From assembly GCA_958496175.1 (NCBI GenBank), contig OY292278.1:48856001-48920000 (forward strand): DNA of 64,000 nt, written 5' to 3'. This document shows, piece by piece, positions 32,093 to 47,000 of the stretch. The stretch comes from Sisyra terminalis (Eukaryota > Arthropoda > Insecta > Neuroptera > Sisyridae). How positions within the stretch are numbered: position 1 is the stretch's first letter; every line of letters begins with the position of its first letter. The notes beneath the pieces were generated by a model, which was not told where the DNA came from, did no database searches, and worked only from the letters and a program-made list of their open reading frames with translations. The position numbers and the translations under genes are program-made.

Positions 32093-35000
32093 TCAATCTA
32101 GAGTCTCCATTAGTTTGTGCAGGTCCCGGAATGTGGAGCCGAGGGTACCTTGCATCGTTTGCCGTTTCAGGACGAAGGCTCTGATCGAAAGAAGGTTGTC
32201 ATGGCAAGATTTACACTTTTTGTAGCGCTCCTCGCGCGGAATGTCCACTCCGAAACTACCGCACGGCGTTTGCACGTTACTCTTGATGACCGTGGCGAAG
32301 TTCTGGAGAATCAGTCGCAATGTATTACAGCCCGTTTGCATATATCTGAAACAATGTAAAAGAAAAACGATTGTAATTGTCCATAAGTTTTCCAGCATGG
32401 TGCAGGAGATGAAGCTCTAAAGTATGCCAGAAGAGGCGGCAATCAGTAGCTGCTTAAAACTCTGCATTTGTTAGAAGGGCACAACATCTTGGATCAGCTC
32501 AGGGGGTCTTAGCATAAAAAAGTTTGAGAACCACTGGCTTAGGATCAAATATATTAAGTCTATATTCCAGTAACACATATACGCAAGTAAAGCTAGCATG
32601 ATCACATTAAAAAAATCACAGAAAAAAATCGATACCCTATATTATAGAAAGAATAAGTAATACAGATATAGTTAAACCAGTGATTCCCAAAGTTTACAGG
32701 GCTCTGACCCAACTAAAAAAAAAATTATAATTTTGGTACCCATAGAACAGAGGGCATAAATATTGTTAATGCTATTGGAAATATCAAATTTATAACTTCC
32801 TTTTTTTTAACTCATACCTTATACAGTAACGAATCACCCATTGAGACCCCACTCAATATTCGTTCGCAACCCACAGTTTGAGAAATGACACTTACTTAGA
32901 CACATGCTCAAAACAAAACAAAAACTTCGATACAAAGATCATAATTGAACTGTTTATTTTGAAAGTGAGTTAAGTCCATTTCAAGAACAATCCCTATAGT
33001 ATTATCATTTTTAACCATAGGAACATAAGATACTAAGGAGGTTTTCGTAAACAACTAAAATGAAATCAGTAATTTCTAAAAACTTAGCAGTTAAATAATT
33101 AACATACTTTGTTCTAGTTACAAGAAGAAGAACACCATATAGACCGTCCATGGAATGGACTTACACCACTTTCAAAATAAACGAACCATATAATGAGAGT
33201 GGAAAATTATGAAATACTAATACTCCCTATTTTAGAGAGAAAAATTTATGGCAAAAAATCACATGAAGAAGAGGCAGAATTTACGACTCAAAGATCTAAG
33301 ATCTATAGCGTTGAAATGGTTTTTCGTCAAAAGATATCTTCAGATCAGTGCTTCCCAAACTGGAGAAGTTACTGTCAGGAAGCAAAGGGATTAAAAGGAA
33401 TCGAAAAAAATTAAATTCCAAAACCAACCCACATAAGGCAAACCAATTTAAATATGCCCCAAAAACACCGAAAGTTATCCAGTTTAAGTCGCATCCTCGA
33501 GCAGTTCAGATCGCTCTTTATCAAAGAACAACAATTCTGCAACAATACTTATCTACATAAACCAGTTGACGCCCATTGCACCCGAAGAATCACAAACATA
33601 TCTATTGTATCTATTGTTATAAACCTATTTGTTAAATAAAAAGACATATTATATATTAAAGAGTTTATAGTAACTAAGATCCTCAGCCTCATCTGATGAT
33701 ACACCAAACTCCATCAAATTAGTGACCCCAACGTGATCTAAAAGTGGCAATCTTCTGCCGATATAAACATCTTCACAGATCAGAGACCATAGCTGATACA
33801 AATTACTCGAATTTTCACAGGATCACAATATTTATAAATGATTTCGATTTTTCAATAAAAATATACTTATAATAACTAATGGTACATAAATTCCTTTTGA
33901 CCACTAAAGTAAAAAAAGAAAAATCGTGGAAAGGAACCTTGCATTTTTTTCTTTCATTTAAGAAGTCACGGTATGGAAAAGTTTGAGAAGCACTGCTTTA
34001 GAGTACTAATTTCCAAAATTATATTGGCCAATTGGATCGCCAACTTTCGATATTCGGAGGTTAAAAAAAAATTAACAAAAAGCTCTAAATGCATTTAAAA
34101 ATAATTATACCACTTTATATTAAAAAATGCACATTTTAAGCGCATAGTTTTAAAGCGATCAAGGAAAACGAAAAAATTAGCTAAATTTTGTTACTTGGAA
34201 ATTTCTGGATTGGTTACTCATATAAATTTGAACAATTAAGCTTTTCATGGACCTGGAGGTCCAAAAACCTCATCTCCTGGAGCTTATTAAGAATTTTTTT
34301 TAAAACAAGTGATCAACATTTATTTATAGCTTTTTGGAGTCTCTGATTTACTTGGATTTCCTAGTGTATCTGGTGGCATCATCTTCTGGACTTTTATTCA
34401 AACTTTTCGTAAAATAAGTCCAGAAAAATCATAAAATTTTCCATATTCAAATTAATTGGTCCTTATACAGGGGTATAATAACTTGTTTTCATAGTATTGA
34501 TTTTAACTTTTCAAACATATCTCATTGATTATATCGTGAGAAAATTGGGAAAAGTTTGAGAAGCACTACTTTAGAGTACTAATTTCCAAAATTATATTAG
34601 CCAATTGGATCGCCAACTTTCGATATTCGGAGGTTAAAAAAAAATAACAAAAAGCTCTAAAAGCATTTAAAAATAATGAAACCACTTCATATTCCATGCA
34701 AACAAGTCGTTGCATTTGTGCAATACAAAAAATGCACATTTTAATTGCATAGTTTTGAGGCGACCAATGAAAACGAAAAAATAAGCTAAATATTGTTACT
34801 GGGAAATTTCTGGATTGGTTAGTCATATAAATTTGAACAATTAAGTTTTTCATGAACCTGGAAGTCCAAAAACCTCATCTCCTGGAGCTTATTAAGAATT
34901 TTCTTTGAAACGACTGATCGACACTTATTTATGGGTTTTTGGAGTCCCTGATTTACTTGGGTTTCCTGGTGTACCTGGTGGCATCATCTTCTGGACTTTA

Positions 35001-38000
35001 ATTCAAACTTCTCGTAAAATAAATCCAGAAAAATTATAAAATTTTCCATATTCAAATTAATTAACCCTTATACAGGGGTATAATAACTTGTTTTCATAGT
35101 ACTGATTTAAACTTTTCAAATATATCTCATTGATTTATGTCGTGAGAAAATAGAAAAAAATGAAATTTTATTATTCAAAACAGCAATTGGTTTTGGTAAA
35201 TTTTTTTTATTTGAGCAGAAAATTGATCATTGCAATCCCGAACGTTGTTCGATTAGAATAAATATATTTATTGATCCTCATGCGTTTGTACAATGTCTAT
35301 TTAATGTCACCAAATCAGCTAAGGGTTGAAAACGAGGGTTTGTGTTAATAAAATTCATTTGACACATTAATATTGGATGCAAAATGCATGTTTGCATACT
35401 AGTTGGGTCTCGTTGATGACGGTGTGTTTGATTTAAGGGTTTTCGTTGCAGTTCACGGATCATTTAGGGCAAAGGTGCATTCGACTGGATGCAGTTAACA
35501 GGCGTTTCTTTTCTCAGTATCCACATGATAGTTAAATGGTGTTTGATGGACATTTTATACCATACACCAATATATAATACGAGGTTTCAAATGAAATGGG
35601 TTAATTATATTGATGTGGGGGCTAATTTACGTTTTATGGGTCTTAGGTTTTTTCGGAAATGAACGGAACTGAACAATTATTCGGGTCGTTAGTTTGATAG
35701 TATAATTGTTGGGTTGTTAATTGTGAAATGGTTACAGTTGGAAATTTATTTTTTTATTGGAAAAAAAAATCGACAGACTTTACACTTTTGTTGCAAATTT
35801 AACCAATTTTCTTTATTGTATTTAACGTTGTAAGTTGTATACAAACAGGTTGTTGCATTTATGCAACCCGAAAATGCATATTTGAAAGCTTTATTTTCTA
35901 CAGAATGAGCAAAATTTCTATACTTTCATCTCAAGGTTTATAAAATACACAGGTGGCCTCATGGTGGCTACGTGACGTATCCAGAAGAAATTCGTACATA
36001 TCTTCAGACTGATTCAATTTCAAAATTCTTCGTATGACGTCATTTTTTTTTCTAATGGAGCAACCTGTAGCAACCTGTAATTTACAAACTTTAACTTTAA
36101 TCTGAAGTTTTTGGAGTCGCTGATCAGGAATATTGAGTCTATTAGGTTCCTCGATGCACATGAAGGTCCAGGAATTTTATCCCTTAGACCATTGTTTCCT
36201 AACCTATGGTCCGCGAACCCCTGGGGGTCCGCGAGCCTGTTTGGGGGTCCGTGGTCCCATTTGAAAAAGTTTGTTTTTTGATTTAATGAAGGAATACTAA
36301 AATATAATATTGTCCGAAAATTGCACCTTTTTTTCACTCAGGGGTCCTTGGCATTATGTTTACTGTCCTTGGGGGTCCGCGGCTGAAAAAGGTTAGGAAC
36401 CGCTGCCTTAGAGTGTATTTAGGGATAAACACTATAATCTCTTATTAAAGAATTGAAGTCTGATTTGAAGTCAGATTACGAATGTAAGGTTCATGAAGTT
36501 ATCCGACGTATTTGAAGGAAGATGTGGACATCATCTTCGGGAGTTTTTCCAGAATTCGATCAAAATTAGTTAGAAAAATACAGAAGGATGTTTTTTTGAA
36601 TTTAATATGCCTACATGAGACTCCTCGGTGTATTAAGTTGCCGCATAATTTTCTTTCCTTGCCCTAATGTGTAATGAATACGCAATATTTACTGTTAAGA
36701 TTATAATTCTTGAGAAATTTTCTCTTGCACTTTGGAATTTTATAGCTCACGTTGGCGACAGTATTTCGGAATGACCAAGGTATATTCTTGTAGAAAATTG
36801 AACGATCTACAAAAAAGATCTCTAACCAAGTTTTTGATATATTTATTCCTTCAAAAGTTATTCAAGGTCATAGTTAAACTAAAGCGAAATTTTAATATTT
36901 TTTCAATTTTTTGACGCAACCATCAATTTTATGAGAAAATTTTATAGGACATTTTTTGTAGGGCACTTTTTTTTCTGTAACTTATCTCTATAGAAGTTTT
37001 TGATATTTTTCACAGGTCCTAAGTTATTTGCATTAAACTGAAAATTCCCTGAATTATTATATATTTAACATAAAAATTATTTTTTCCTATTTTAATTAAA
37101 TAACTTAGGACCTGTGAAAAATATCAAAAACTTTTACAAAGATAAGTTATAGGAGAAAAAGTGCTCTACAAAAAATGTCCTATAAAATTTTCTCATAAAA
37201 TTGATGGTTGCGTGAAAAAATTGAAAAAAACATTAAAATTTCTCTTTAGTTCACCTTTGACCTCGAATAACTTTTGAAGGAATAAATATATCAAAAATTT
37301 GTACGAGATGTTTTTTGTAGATTGTTCAATTTTCTACAAGAATATACCTTGGTTACTCCGAAATATTGTCACCAACGTGAGCTATAAAATTCCAAAGTGC
37401 AAGAGAATATTGTTCCCATGTTATTTAAATGGAAAATCGAAATTTGCGATGCGGCACCTCTTAATGTTAATATTAAGAGCTTAAACTTTCACAGATTTTT
37501 TTTTTGTCATTTCCAACAATATTTTCGATATAATTAAGAAAAAAAAAATCATCATTTTTTTTTGAATCAGTCTATTCTATACATTGTATACACAAACTAT
37601 TCAAGTTTTCTTGAAGAAACCCCACTAATTGGCAAATGATTTTCAAATCATCCAACTTCCAATCATTGCATTTTTCAACAAATACAATAAACACCAAAAA
37701 AAAAACGCAATTCAAAACCTAAAATTTTCCAACAGAAACTTTCCCATTTTTGTGCAGCACTGTATTCTAAATATTCAAATAATCTGTTTAATGGTCCTAG
37801 AAAAAGGCAGGGGTTCACTTCACACGCTATTATGATGAATGCATTATATAATACATATTATTTACTAAACACAGTCCAACCAAGTGTCACGTCTATTCTG
37901 ATTGAAGTATCAATAATTGTTATACCTACTCGGGTTCGTATCCTTACCGACCATTGAGTAATTCAAAAAAAAAAAAAAAAACATGTAAATTATAAAAGAG

Positions 38001-41000
38001 GTCTTAAATAACTGAAACGGACTCATCTGATTGTGTTTCAAATCAGCAGTGGAAATATTTGCAGATAATTAGCACGTCTTGAACCCTTGAATATTTTAGC
38101 AATGAGCAAAAGGGTGACCCGGCAATATGAGAGATGTATACCTACAAGTTACAGCTGTACCCTCTTATTTCTTTGTATTTTTTTTAACAACGGAATAATC
38201 AATTCTTGGTACTAACAAAACTGTTACTTATTTTGTCGCTATAATTTTTAACGGGAAATTCTCAATAAATTTATGACAAACTAGCTGATCCTCGCGACTT
38301 CGTCTGCGTAACGTAGGTGTAGATTATATTTTATTTTTAAATTTGCTATTTGTAGGGGAAAATGAAAATTTTTATTTTTCTAATTTCTTTTACGAAAAAC
38401 ATAATCATACCTGAAAACACTATTTTGTCGACTTTAAAAAGATCCATTTAATAAACTGTTGCTTAAAATAAAATATTTGTATGTAATGATCAATTAATTT
38501 TCAAAAAATATTTATAAATCTCAAAAAAGAGTATGGTCTATTGCGTATACCTACGGTAGGTATACCTACCGTGAACCAATTAATCCGTAAATCAATCACC
38601 ATCTATACATAAATAAAAAATATCGTCAAATTCAATAAAGCCGGTCTTAATTATGACTTAAAACAGTAAAAAGTTATCAAAACACTCGCGTCAAAATAAC
38701 AGAAGTAAAGGGTCTAGATTTAGAATATTAGTAGAAATCCCATTTCATTGTCTCGACTCCCGAATGAACCTTTTTCTCAAAACTATTTCACTACTGCAAT
38801 GTAAAAAACTACCGCGAAATTAAAATTTGTTCAATTGCACGAAACCCAGTTCCTCCATAATCAAGTATAACCATTGTGTATCTATACACTTATTATTAAA
38901 GTATCTGAATTTCAACTATATAATTAAACCATTTTCTTTAAGTTCGCCAAATTTCTCGCTACTCGATATTCTTTCACTATGATGTTTATTTGTGAATATA
39001 TATTTCGGATTTTCAGGTTTAAATATATGAAAGCCAAAAAACTTAATGCTCACTTATAAACTTAACTTAACCATTTTCAGATATATCTATCAAGAGTTTA
39101 AACTTTTAAGCAGACCCAAAGTTTCTGTTTCTAATATTAAACCAACTTTCTTTTATAATAAAGAATAATTACGTTTCGTCTTGAACGGTACTTTGATTAT
39201 GAACTTTGAAATTTCGATTGTTTATTAGACGTTATGCCGTACAAACTTTGCCACCCTTTTTCACTCTTTTAGAGGAGAAATTATAAAAAAAATTTTTCTT
39301 ATTATATATCTGCATCATATAAGAAAAACACTTTCCAAATTTCATCGACAAAATATTTTTGTCGATACAATATTTTTATAAATATAAACGTTTATATTGC
39401 AAAGAGGCAATTTTTTAAAGTTTAACTTGAATTTACTGTGATTTTTAGCAGTTCAACCAAAAATATTTTACAGATTATTTTCTAACTTTTTATTACCTTT
39501 CCAATGATATATAACTCACCTGTCTAAAGTATTTTTTTTGTTTTCATCCCTAGGGAATACCTTCCCTTATTATTTTTAAGAAATAATAAGTAACCTAAAG
39601 TTTGTGAGAAATTGTGTTGTATCTTAATACCAAATTTCATTGAATTCGGTTGTTTCGTTCTTTAGTTAAATCGGGACACACAGACAGACAGACAGACAAA
39701 AATTTGAAAAATGTTAAATTTAGAATAAGGGCCTCTTAAAACAAATATTAACCCTAAAATTGGGTTCAAAATCGAAATGTACAGACAGACGTAGGAATTT
39801 TATATATTAGTTTAGATTTCCAAGCAATCCAATAAAATTTTAGAAACAGCATCGAAGCAATTGAAAAGCATAATGATGGATTTAAGAAAAATACATCAAC
39901 TACTAAACTAAACTAAAAACAAATTAAATGATTTAGAAAAGAATAGGCCGAGCTGGACCGAATACCAGCATATGAAAATTTAAATCTACCAAAAAAAAAA
40001 ACTTCCAATAGATACTAAAAATAATGGAAAATACGTCCAAAAGTAAAGTGCAACAAAAACAGGGAAAAAATTAACTAATTTTTCTATTACAAACCAAACA
40101 AATTTTTCTCGTTCACTTAACAAACACAAAACAATTTTCAAACAAGAAAAACTCCAACAATTTTCTAATTACGATCGTTTCGTAATAATAAATCGCTGTT
40201 GATTTTTTCTCTCACTCTTTCTGATTGAAACATATTGGCGTGTTTGTTAAACGGAACCAACATGATTTGTTAAATGCACGCTCGGCTTTGAAATTGGCGC
40301 ACACGACATACACTGCCGACCAAAAGTTAAAAAACCATTTTCTACAAATCACAACAAAATTAGTGGTCAAATGAGCAATAGTCTTTGATGAAATGATAAC
40401 TAAATGATGACTCGTAATTTCTGATTGATTTCCCATTCTTATGTAAAGAGATTTGATGCTTAAATTGAACATAGAACCGAGGTTTACATAGCCAGGGGAA
40501 TTACATTCATTGAGATACCAATCCAATCAAAACAAGATTTTTTCACTGACTTTGAACAGTTATACTGTGTATACAATATATAGAATATATTGCGGTCCAA
40601 TTTATGTAGTATAATTTAATATAATAACATATAAAAATCATACCATAAACATAAATTTGAACAATAAGAAGACAATTCAAGTTGTTTAAGATCGGTTTTT
40701 TTATTTAATATTTTTATTATTCAATTAGCTACGTTTCGTTACGTATCGTAACTTCATCAGGCTTCTTGATTTACAAAAATAAAAAATATTTTCAATTTAA
40801 ATTCAATAAAAAAATTTTTTTAAAAAAATTGAAAATATTTTATATTTGTGAATCAAGAAGCCTGATGAAGTTACGATACGTAACGAAACGTAGATAATTG
40901 AATAATAAAAATATTAAATAAAAAAACCGATCTTAGACAACTTGAATTGTGTTCTTATTGTTCAAATTTATGTTTATGGTATGATTTTTACATATTATTA

Positions 41001-44000
41001 TATTAAATTATACTACATAAATTGGACCGCAGTATATTCAATATATTGTACACAATACCAATCCAAATTATAGATTTTTGAGAGGAAAATATATTATAAA
41101 CTCTTCATGGACAACTTTTGCTACCGATTTGATAGTTTTCAGGAAATATTTCACACAATGTCGGATTTATTATAAAGGACCTACAAAACTTGACTAGACT
41201 TAAATCAATACTGTGAAGACCAAATTAATTACGAAATTACAAATTTAAATATATTTTATATATTTTCCCTTAACTCAATAAAATTCCTTGGCCGTTGGAC
41301 TCCAATGTTAATCTCTAAACAACTCTAAAAATCTCTTCTAAAATGATTTTCTCTATGATATTACTAAATTTCTCTAAACTATGATTCACAAAACCATCGC
41401 TAGTGATACATAAATACATTAACTTCCTTGTTTATACAAGAAAATAAATAAGTCTACACTTTTAAATCTTTAACCATATAAAAACATTTTTGAGACAACC
41501 GAAGGTTGTACCATAAATTTGCTACAACATATTAAGTGGTATTACACCAAAAATGTTTGAGAACCTCTTCCTTATAATATCCAATATTTTTCAAATATTC
41601 TCGGGTTTTTTCTATACCATCCAAGAGGAAAGAAGGCAATTCGAAAATGCAGTTATTCAGAGTTTAAATTAATCGTACGGCAAATTTCAGTTGCTATTTA
41701 AAACTATAATTATATTGAGAAGGATAAAAATAAGTAAAGATAACAAAAACTCCATTTCATTTCTTTATCTAAAAATCTAAACTATTAAACATTTTGTTCA
41801 AGAACTACAAAGATCCAGAAACTATAAAGGAAAGCTGACAACACTAGTACTAGTACAAATGATCCAATACTCCCCATACTCCCCTATATTTAATTTTACA
41901 TCCAGTTACTGTATATCGAGGGTAGGCCAACTTATTACTGGTATGATCAATAATAATTTATCTTCTTTATACCCAAAATTCGAAAAACGGATTAAATTTA
42001 AAACAAATACATATTTAAGGGGTTACATGGGTTTAATTGGGGGGGGAACGGCCTAATTTAAACACCTTTTTTACAAAAAAATGCAAATTTCGGTACAATT
42101 TGCTCAACATTTTTTTTTAAATGCTTGTAATTGAAAAACAAAATCCTTCGTCCAAGTCCTTATGAATTGTATTTCGAAGACTTGTGAAAAATTCCATCAA
42201 AATCGGTTGAGTAGTTCTCGAAAAATCTTGACAATCGACTTGGAAAACAAAATTTCGAGAAAAACGCGACAAAAGACGAGCAGTCGTGCTGAGCTTCTAA
42301 AGTCTATATCTCCAAAACTATTACTAGGATCAACTCGAAAATTTAGGACAATATTTTAGAGAAGTTGTAGAAATTAATAAGACAAAAAAAAAGATTTTTT
42401 GAAGCCGTGAAACCCATGTAACCCCTTAAAGAAGTAATGAGTAAAAAGAAGTGTTAAAAGCCCTATTTTGGAATCAGTAATATTCGTTGTAGAATAGATG
42501 GGAGTTTAAGTTTAAATTCAACTTTCATTGTCTGCTAAAATTTTACATACTTCCAATTAAAAGAATTGAAATTTACATAAAAAAATTATTTATAATGCCA
42601 GCGATCGACCATTTTCCCACCCCTAATGTATATCATAATCTTTTAAATTGAGAACTTCACCCGAGAAATCTCAACTAAAATAAGAAATGTATAAACCCAC
42701 TTTTGAGAACAACCCCTTTAATTTACTCGAAATTTTTCCTCAAATTCCCCCAAAGTAGTCCAAAGTCCCAAAATCCAATATGTAATCCCTAAAGGAAATT
42801 ATGAGTAGAAAGAAGTACTATTTGGGAATCAGTAATATTCGTTGTAGAATAAATGGGAGTTTAATTTAAAATTCAAATTTCATTGTCTGCTAAATTTGTA
42901 GTATATACTTTCAATAAAAAGAATTGAAATTTACATAAAAAAATATTTATAATGCCAGCGATCGACCATTTGCCCATCCCTAATGTATATCATAATCTTT
43001 TAAATTGAGAACTTCACCCGAGAAATCTCAACTAAAATAAGAAATGTATAAACCCACTTTTGAGAACAACCCCTTTAATTTACTCGAATTTTTTCCTCAA
43101 ATTCTCCCAAAGTAGTCCAAAGTCCCAAAATCCAATATGTAATCCCTTAAGGAAATTATGAGTAGAAAGAAGTACTATTTGGAAATCAGTAATATTCGTT
43201 GTAGAATAAATGGGAGTTTAATTTAAAATTCAAATTTCATTGTCTGCTAAATTTGTAGTATATACTTTCAATAAAAAGAATTGAAATTTACATAAAAAAA
43301 TATTTATAATGCCAGCGATCGACCATTTGCCCACCCCTAATGTATATCATAATCTTTTAAATTGAGAACTTCACCCGAGAAATCCCAACTAAAATAATAA
43401 GTGTATAAACCCACTTTTGAGAACAACCCCTTTAATTTACTTGAAATTTTTCCTCAAATTCTCCCAAAGTAGTCCAAAGTCCCAAAATCCAATATGTAAT
43501 CCCTTAAGGAAATTATGAGTAGAAAGAAGTACTATTTGGGAATCAGTAATATTCGTTGTAGAATAAATGGGAGTTTAATTTAAAATTCAAATTTCATTGT
43601 TTGCTAAATTTGTAGTATATACTTTCAATAAAAAGAATTGAAATTTACATAAAAAAATTATTTATAATGCCAGCGATCGACCATTTGCCCACTCCTACTG
43701 TATATCATAATCTTTTAACTTGATAACTGACCAATTGAGGCTCAAATAACTTCACTCCAAAAACCTCAACTAAAATACGAAGTATATAAACCCTTTTTTG
43801 AGAACAACCCCTTTAATTTACTCCAAATTTTTCATCAAATTCCCTCAAATTCCCCCAAAGTACTCCAAAGTTGAAAACAATTTTCCCGGATGTTCTCAAA
43901 CTTTTGGCTGGCAAAGTCCATTCGATTTGTCTCCTGTTTGATTTTCATTGAAGCCGAACCGTTTTCTGTTTTTCCAATCATTTTTTTCGATGCATTTCAT

Positions 44001-47000
44001 TGCATTCATGCGTTTCGACACCTGACACCCGACAGATATCAATTTTTCAATCCGTGTAAATTGAATGCACAACAGATATCGTTTCTATGTATATATGCAT
44101 TATGTCAATTGAGTGTTGCATTTTATCGATTTTAATGATCGATTTCCGGGCCGAAAGCGCACCACCCCACATACACCAAGCCCCAAACGAGTCCCATGTG
44201 TTTGATTTTTTTTCATTATTCCCTTTTTTTTTAATGTTTTTTGTTTCTTTTCAATTTGTTTAAAAATAATGAGCTCAATTTTTCGATATTTGCGTGTTTT
44301 TATTGTCGAGCACGAACTTTATTGTGCTATTATTAAGGGCTCCATTCCCTTAACGTCTATTGTATTTTTACGAATTACATTAAAAAAAAAACTAATTTTC
44401 TCTACAGCTGACATTGTTTGGTTCAAGAAAATTATATTTTCCATTATTTAAATCAATAAAAATATATATAATTAATAATTTAATTGCCATTTAAAAAGAA
44501 AAAAAATACACAAATTAATTTAAACGACATTTTCAAAGTTCCAATTATTGTTGAAATTTCTGTACAGAAATAACTAATGGGATTACAATACGTGAATCAA
44601 CAGGTCGACATTCTTATCAAACTAATCAAAGAGATTACATTTAACAAGCGTAAATTATACAATAAAACACTTTTTTTTTGTAAAATACCTCGAAAATATT
44701 TAAGCCAATTATTCGTCGACAAAATTTCAACAAAAATAAATTTAAAATTAGAACGGCTTAAATACATTGAAACGATAATATAATGTGCATCGTTTGTCCA
44801 TACGTAGCTTTTTCCTTAGGCCAACTTATAATATATATATTATTTCGAGCATAAAAGACAATTTAAAAAATTATTTTAATACGAATTTGCATACTAAATT
44901 TTTAACTCATACTTTCAAAATTAATTCTTAATAATTTTTGTGGTTTAAATATATGTCATTAACGTTTATTCTGGAAATATAAACATGGAAAAACTTATTA
45001 TTATAAAATCCTATGATACCAACTTTATTGCTCCACCTTAACAGGTGGTTAAAAGTACAATTGTATAAATAATTGAAAAATTGTTGGCTTTAATGTTCTA
45101 TAATTTACTTATAGTAAACTGCATCACATAATATTTGTCTTGCAATATATTTTTGTATATTATTAAATAGAGATTGGCAAGATCACAATTGGCAACAATC
45201 AATGAGCAAAATTGAAATACCTAATCGGAGAATAAACATGAGTTTTTCTAATTAAATAAATTATATTTATGGAAGATTTTCAAAAATCAAAATTAATTCT
45301 TTCCGAAAGTCTCGAATAGTTTCAATAGTTACTGAAAGTTATTAATTATATGAACTGTTTATTTTGAAAGGGAGTTAAGTCCATTTCAAGAACAATCCCT
45401 ATAGTGTTATCATTTTTAACCATAGGAACTACGGAAGATACTAAGGAGGAGGGAATAATTGGCGTTTTTGTTAACAACTAAAATGAAATCAGTAATTTGT
45501 GAAAACTTAGCAGTTAAATAATTAACATACTTTGTTCTAGTTACAAGAAGAAGAATCACCATCCTTGAAATGGACTTACGCCACTTTCAAAATAAACGAG
45601 TCATATATTAGGGGGCATAAATATTTTTTTAAAGCTTAAGTGACTAGTAAAAAAAAGGTTGAGAAGCACTGATCAACAGAAATTTTCTTTCAAAGTTATG
45701 AGACAAAGTTATGAGACTTAACTTTATGAATATAAGATGTAGTGGTTGCAGATGCTGCATATATTACAGAGCTATATGTAGCGCCACCTATTACCAACTT
45801 AGAGAAGCACAACGTCTCCCTTACAGTGTTTAACATTGTAGCCGATTGTAGCCATAAAAGATATTAGCAGGGATCGAAAATAATTTTTCCCATAAAAAGA
45901 AAATGATTTTAAATATTTTAAGGAGAAAAAAAATAATTGCCAAAATTTAGGCGAGTAAAATGACCCATTTAATACAGAATTACCACAGACCAAAGTTTAC
46001 TATACGAAATCGATTAAAAATAATAAATATTGACGATAAAAATCATTTCAATCAAAAAAAAAATCATCAAAATATCTCAATAAAATGATTGAAAAAAAAA
46101 ATAATCGAAAAAGATAGTCAAAGAAAATTCCGACAAAAATAGATTTAAACGTGTGAAATTCTTAAATCTTTTACGACTGCATATTATGCAAATCTACTAC
46201 TCCTAATACTATAGCATTCAAGAGATTATTCGTTTTAAATGAGAACAAGTAATCGTAAATGAAGCCAATTGACGAAAAGTAGTAAAGCCAATTACAATAT
46301 TCAATTGAATCTGAAAATAATTTACCAAATAAACAATCGCTTTAGTAAAACAATTTCTTGAATTCATTTTTCTGAACCCGGCAGACATTATCTTTCCAGC
46401 CTATGGTTGTAAATAAATAAATTGAATTTAGCAAAAAAAAAGCTGATGAATTATTAGAATCACCTCCTGTATCAACCCCCAGTATCCCTCAATGTACCAA
46501 TTATAACTTCCTTTCAAGATATACGTTTATCAATTACGTTTAGAGAAAATTTGCTCTACCTTTAAAAATCACTGCACCATCATAGCGATGAAGTATTGAC
46601 AGTTAGTGGCTATTAGGGTGTCCGTTATTTCCCAAATTGATTTTTTTACAGCGATCGCCCCCTGAATTTTTAGTTTAAGATATAAAAAAAATTATCCAAT
46701 ACAATTAAGCTCTTAATTTCTTGATTAAACCGTGCCGGAATCATGTTACTTTTACCATTTAAATAACATGGCATTATTTGACTTTTTACTTTTATTTTTT
46801 TTTCTCAGAAACAAACGTATGAAAAGATTTAAGGTCAAATTATATTGACGTTAAATTTAACGCTCTACAAAAAAGGTCTCTTATGAATTTTCGATTTAAT
46901 CACTCCATTCAAAGTTATTCAACATTTCACTTGTGCCTAATATAAATCTTGTAATATTTTCAACTTTTTGCTCATTTTTACTTTTTTTGACTATAAAATC

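Larger units (their letters stand above)
40669..40964. mobile_element. Copy B2: family B palindrome forming the core of A4
   Basis: Arms run from ATAAGAAGACAATTCAAGTT to TCATCAGGCTTCTTGATT and their mirrors, separated by about 60 bases of A/T-rich loop. No separate target duplication is seen at the A/B junctions. Confidence 0.8.
40527..41054. mobile_element. Copy A4: family A outer arms fused to family B inner arms (chimeric palindrome)
   Basis: The outer parts (ATTTTTTCACTGACTTTGAA, then TGTATACAATATATAGAATA and its mirror at 41030-41050) are family A. A 12-bp duplication ATACCAATCCAA flanks it (40515-40526, 41055-41066). Where family A continues GAACAGAAGTTC, this copy switches in both arms to family B (AACAATAAGAAGAC...), with the same junction on each side. 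Confidence 0.85.

Noticed and set aside
36020..36337. 105-codon minus-strand frame
   Set aside because: It lies across a hAT-type MITE and has no recognisable protein.
42594..43683. Regularly spaced repeats as a CRISPR array
   Set aside because: The repeat unit is 357 bp without short repeat/unique spacer structure, and the genome is a eukaryote with introns.
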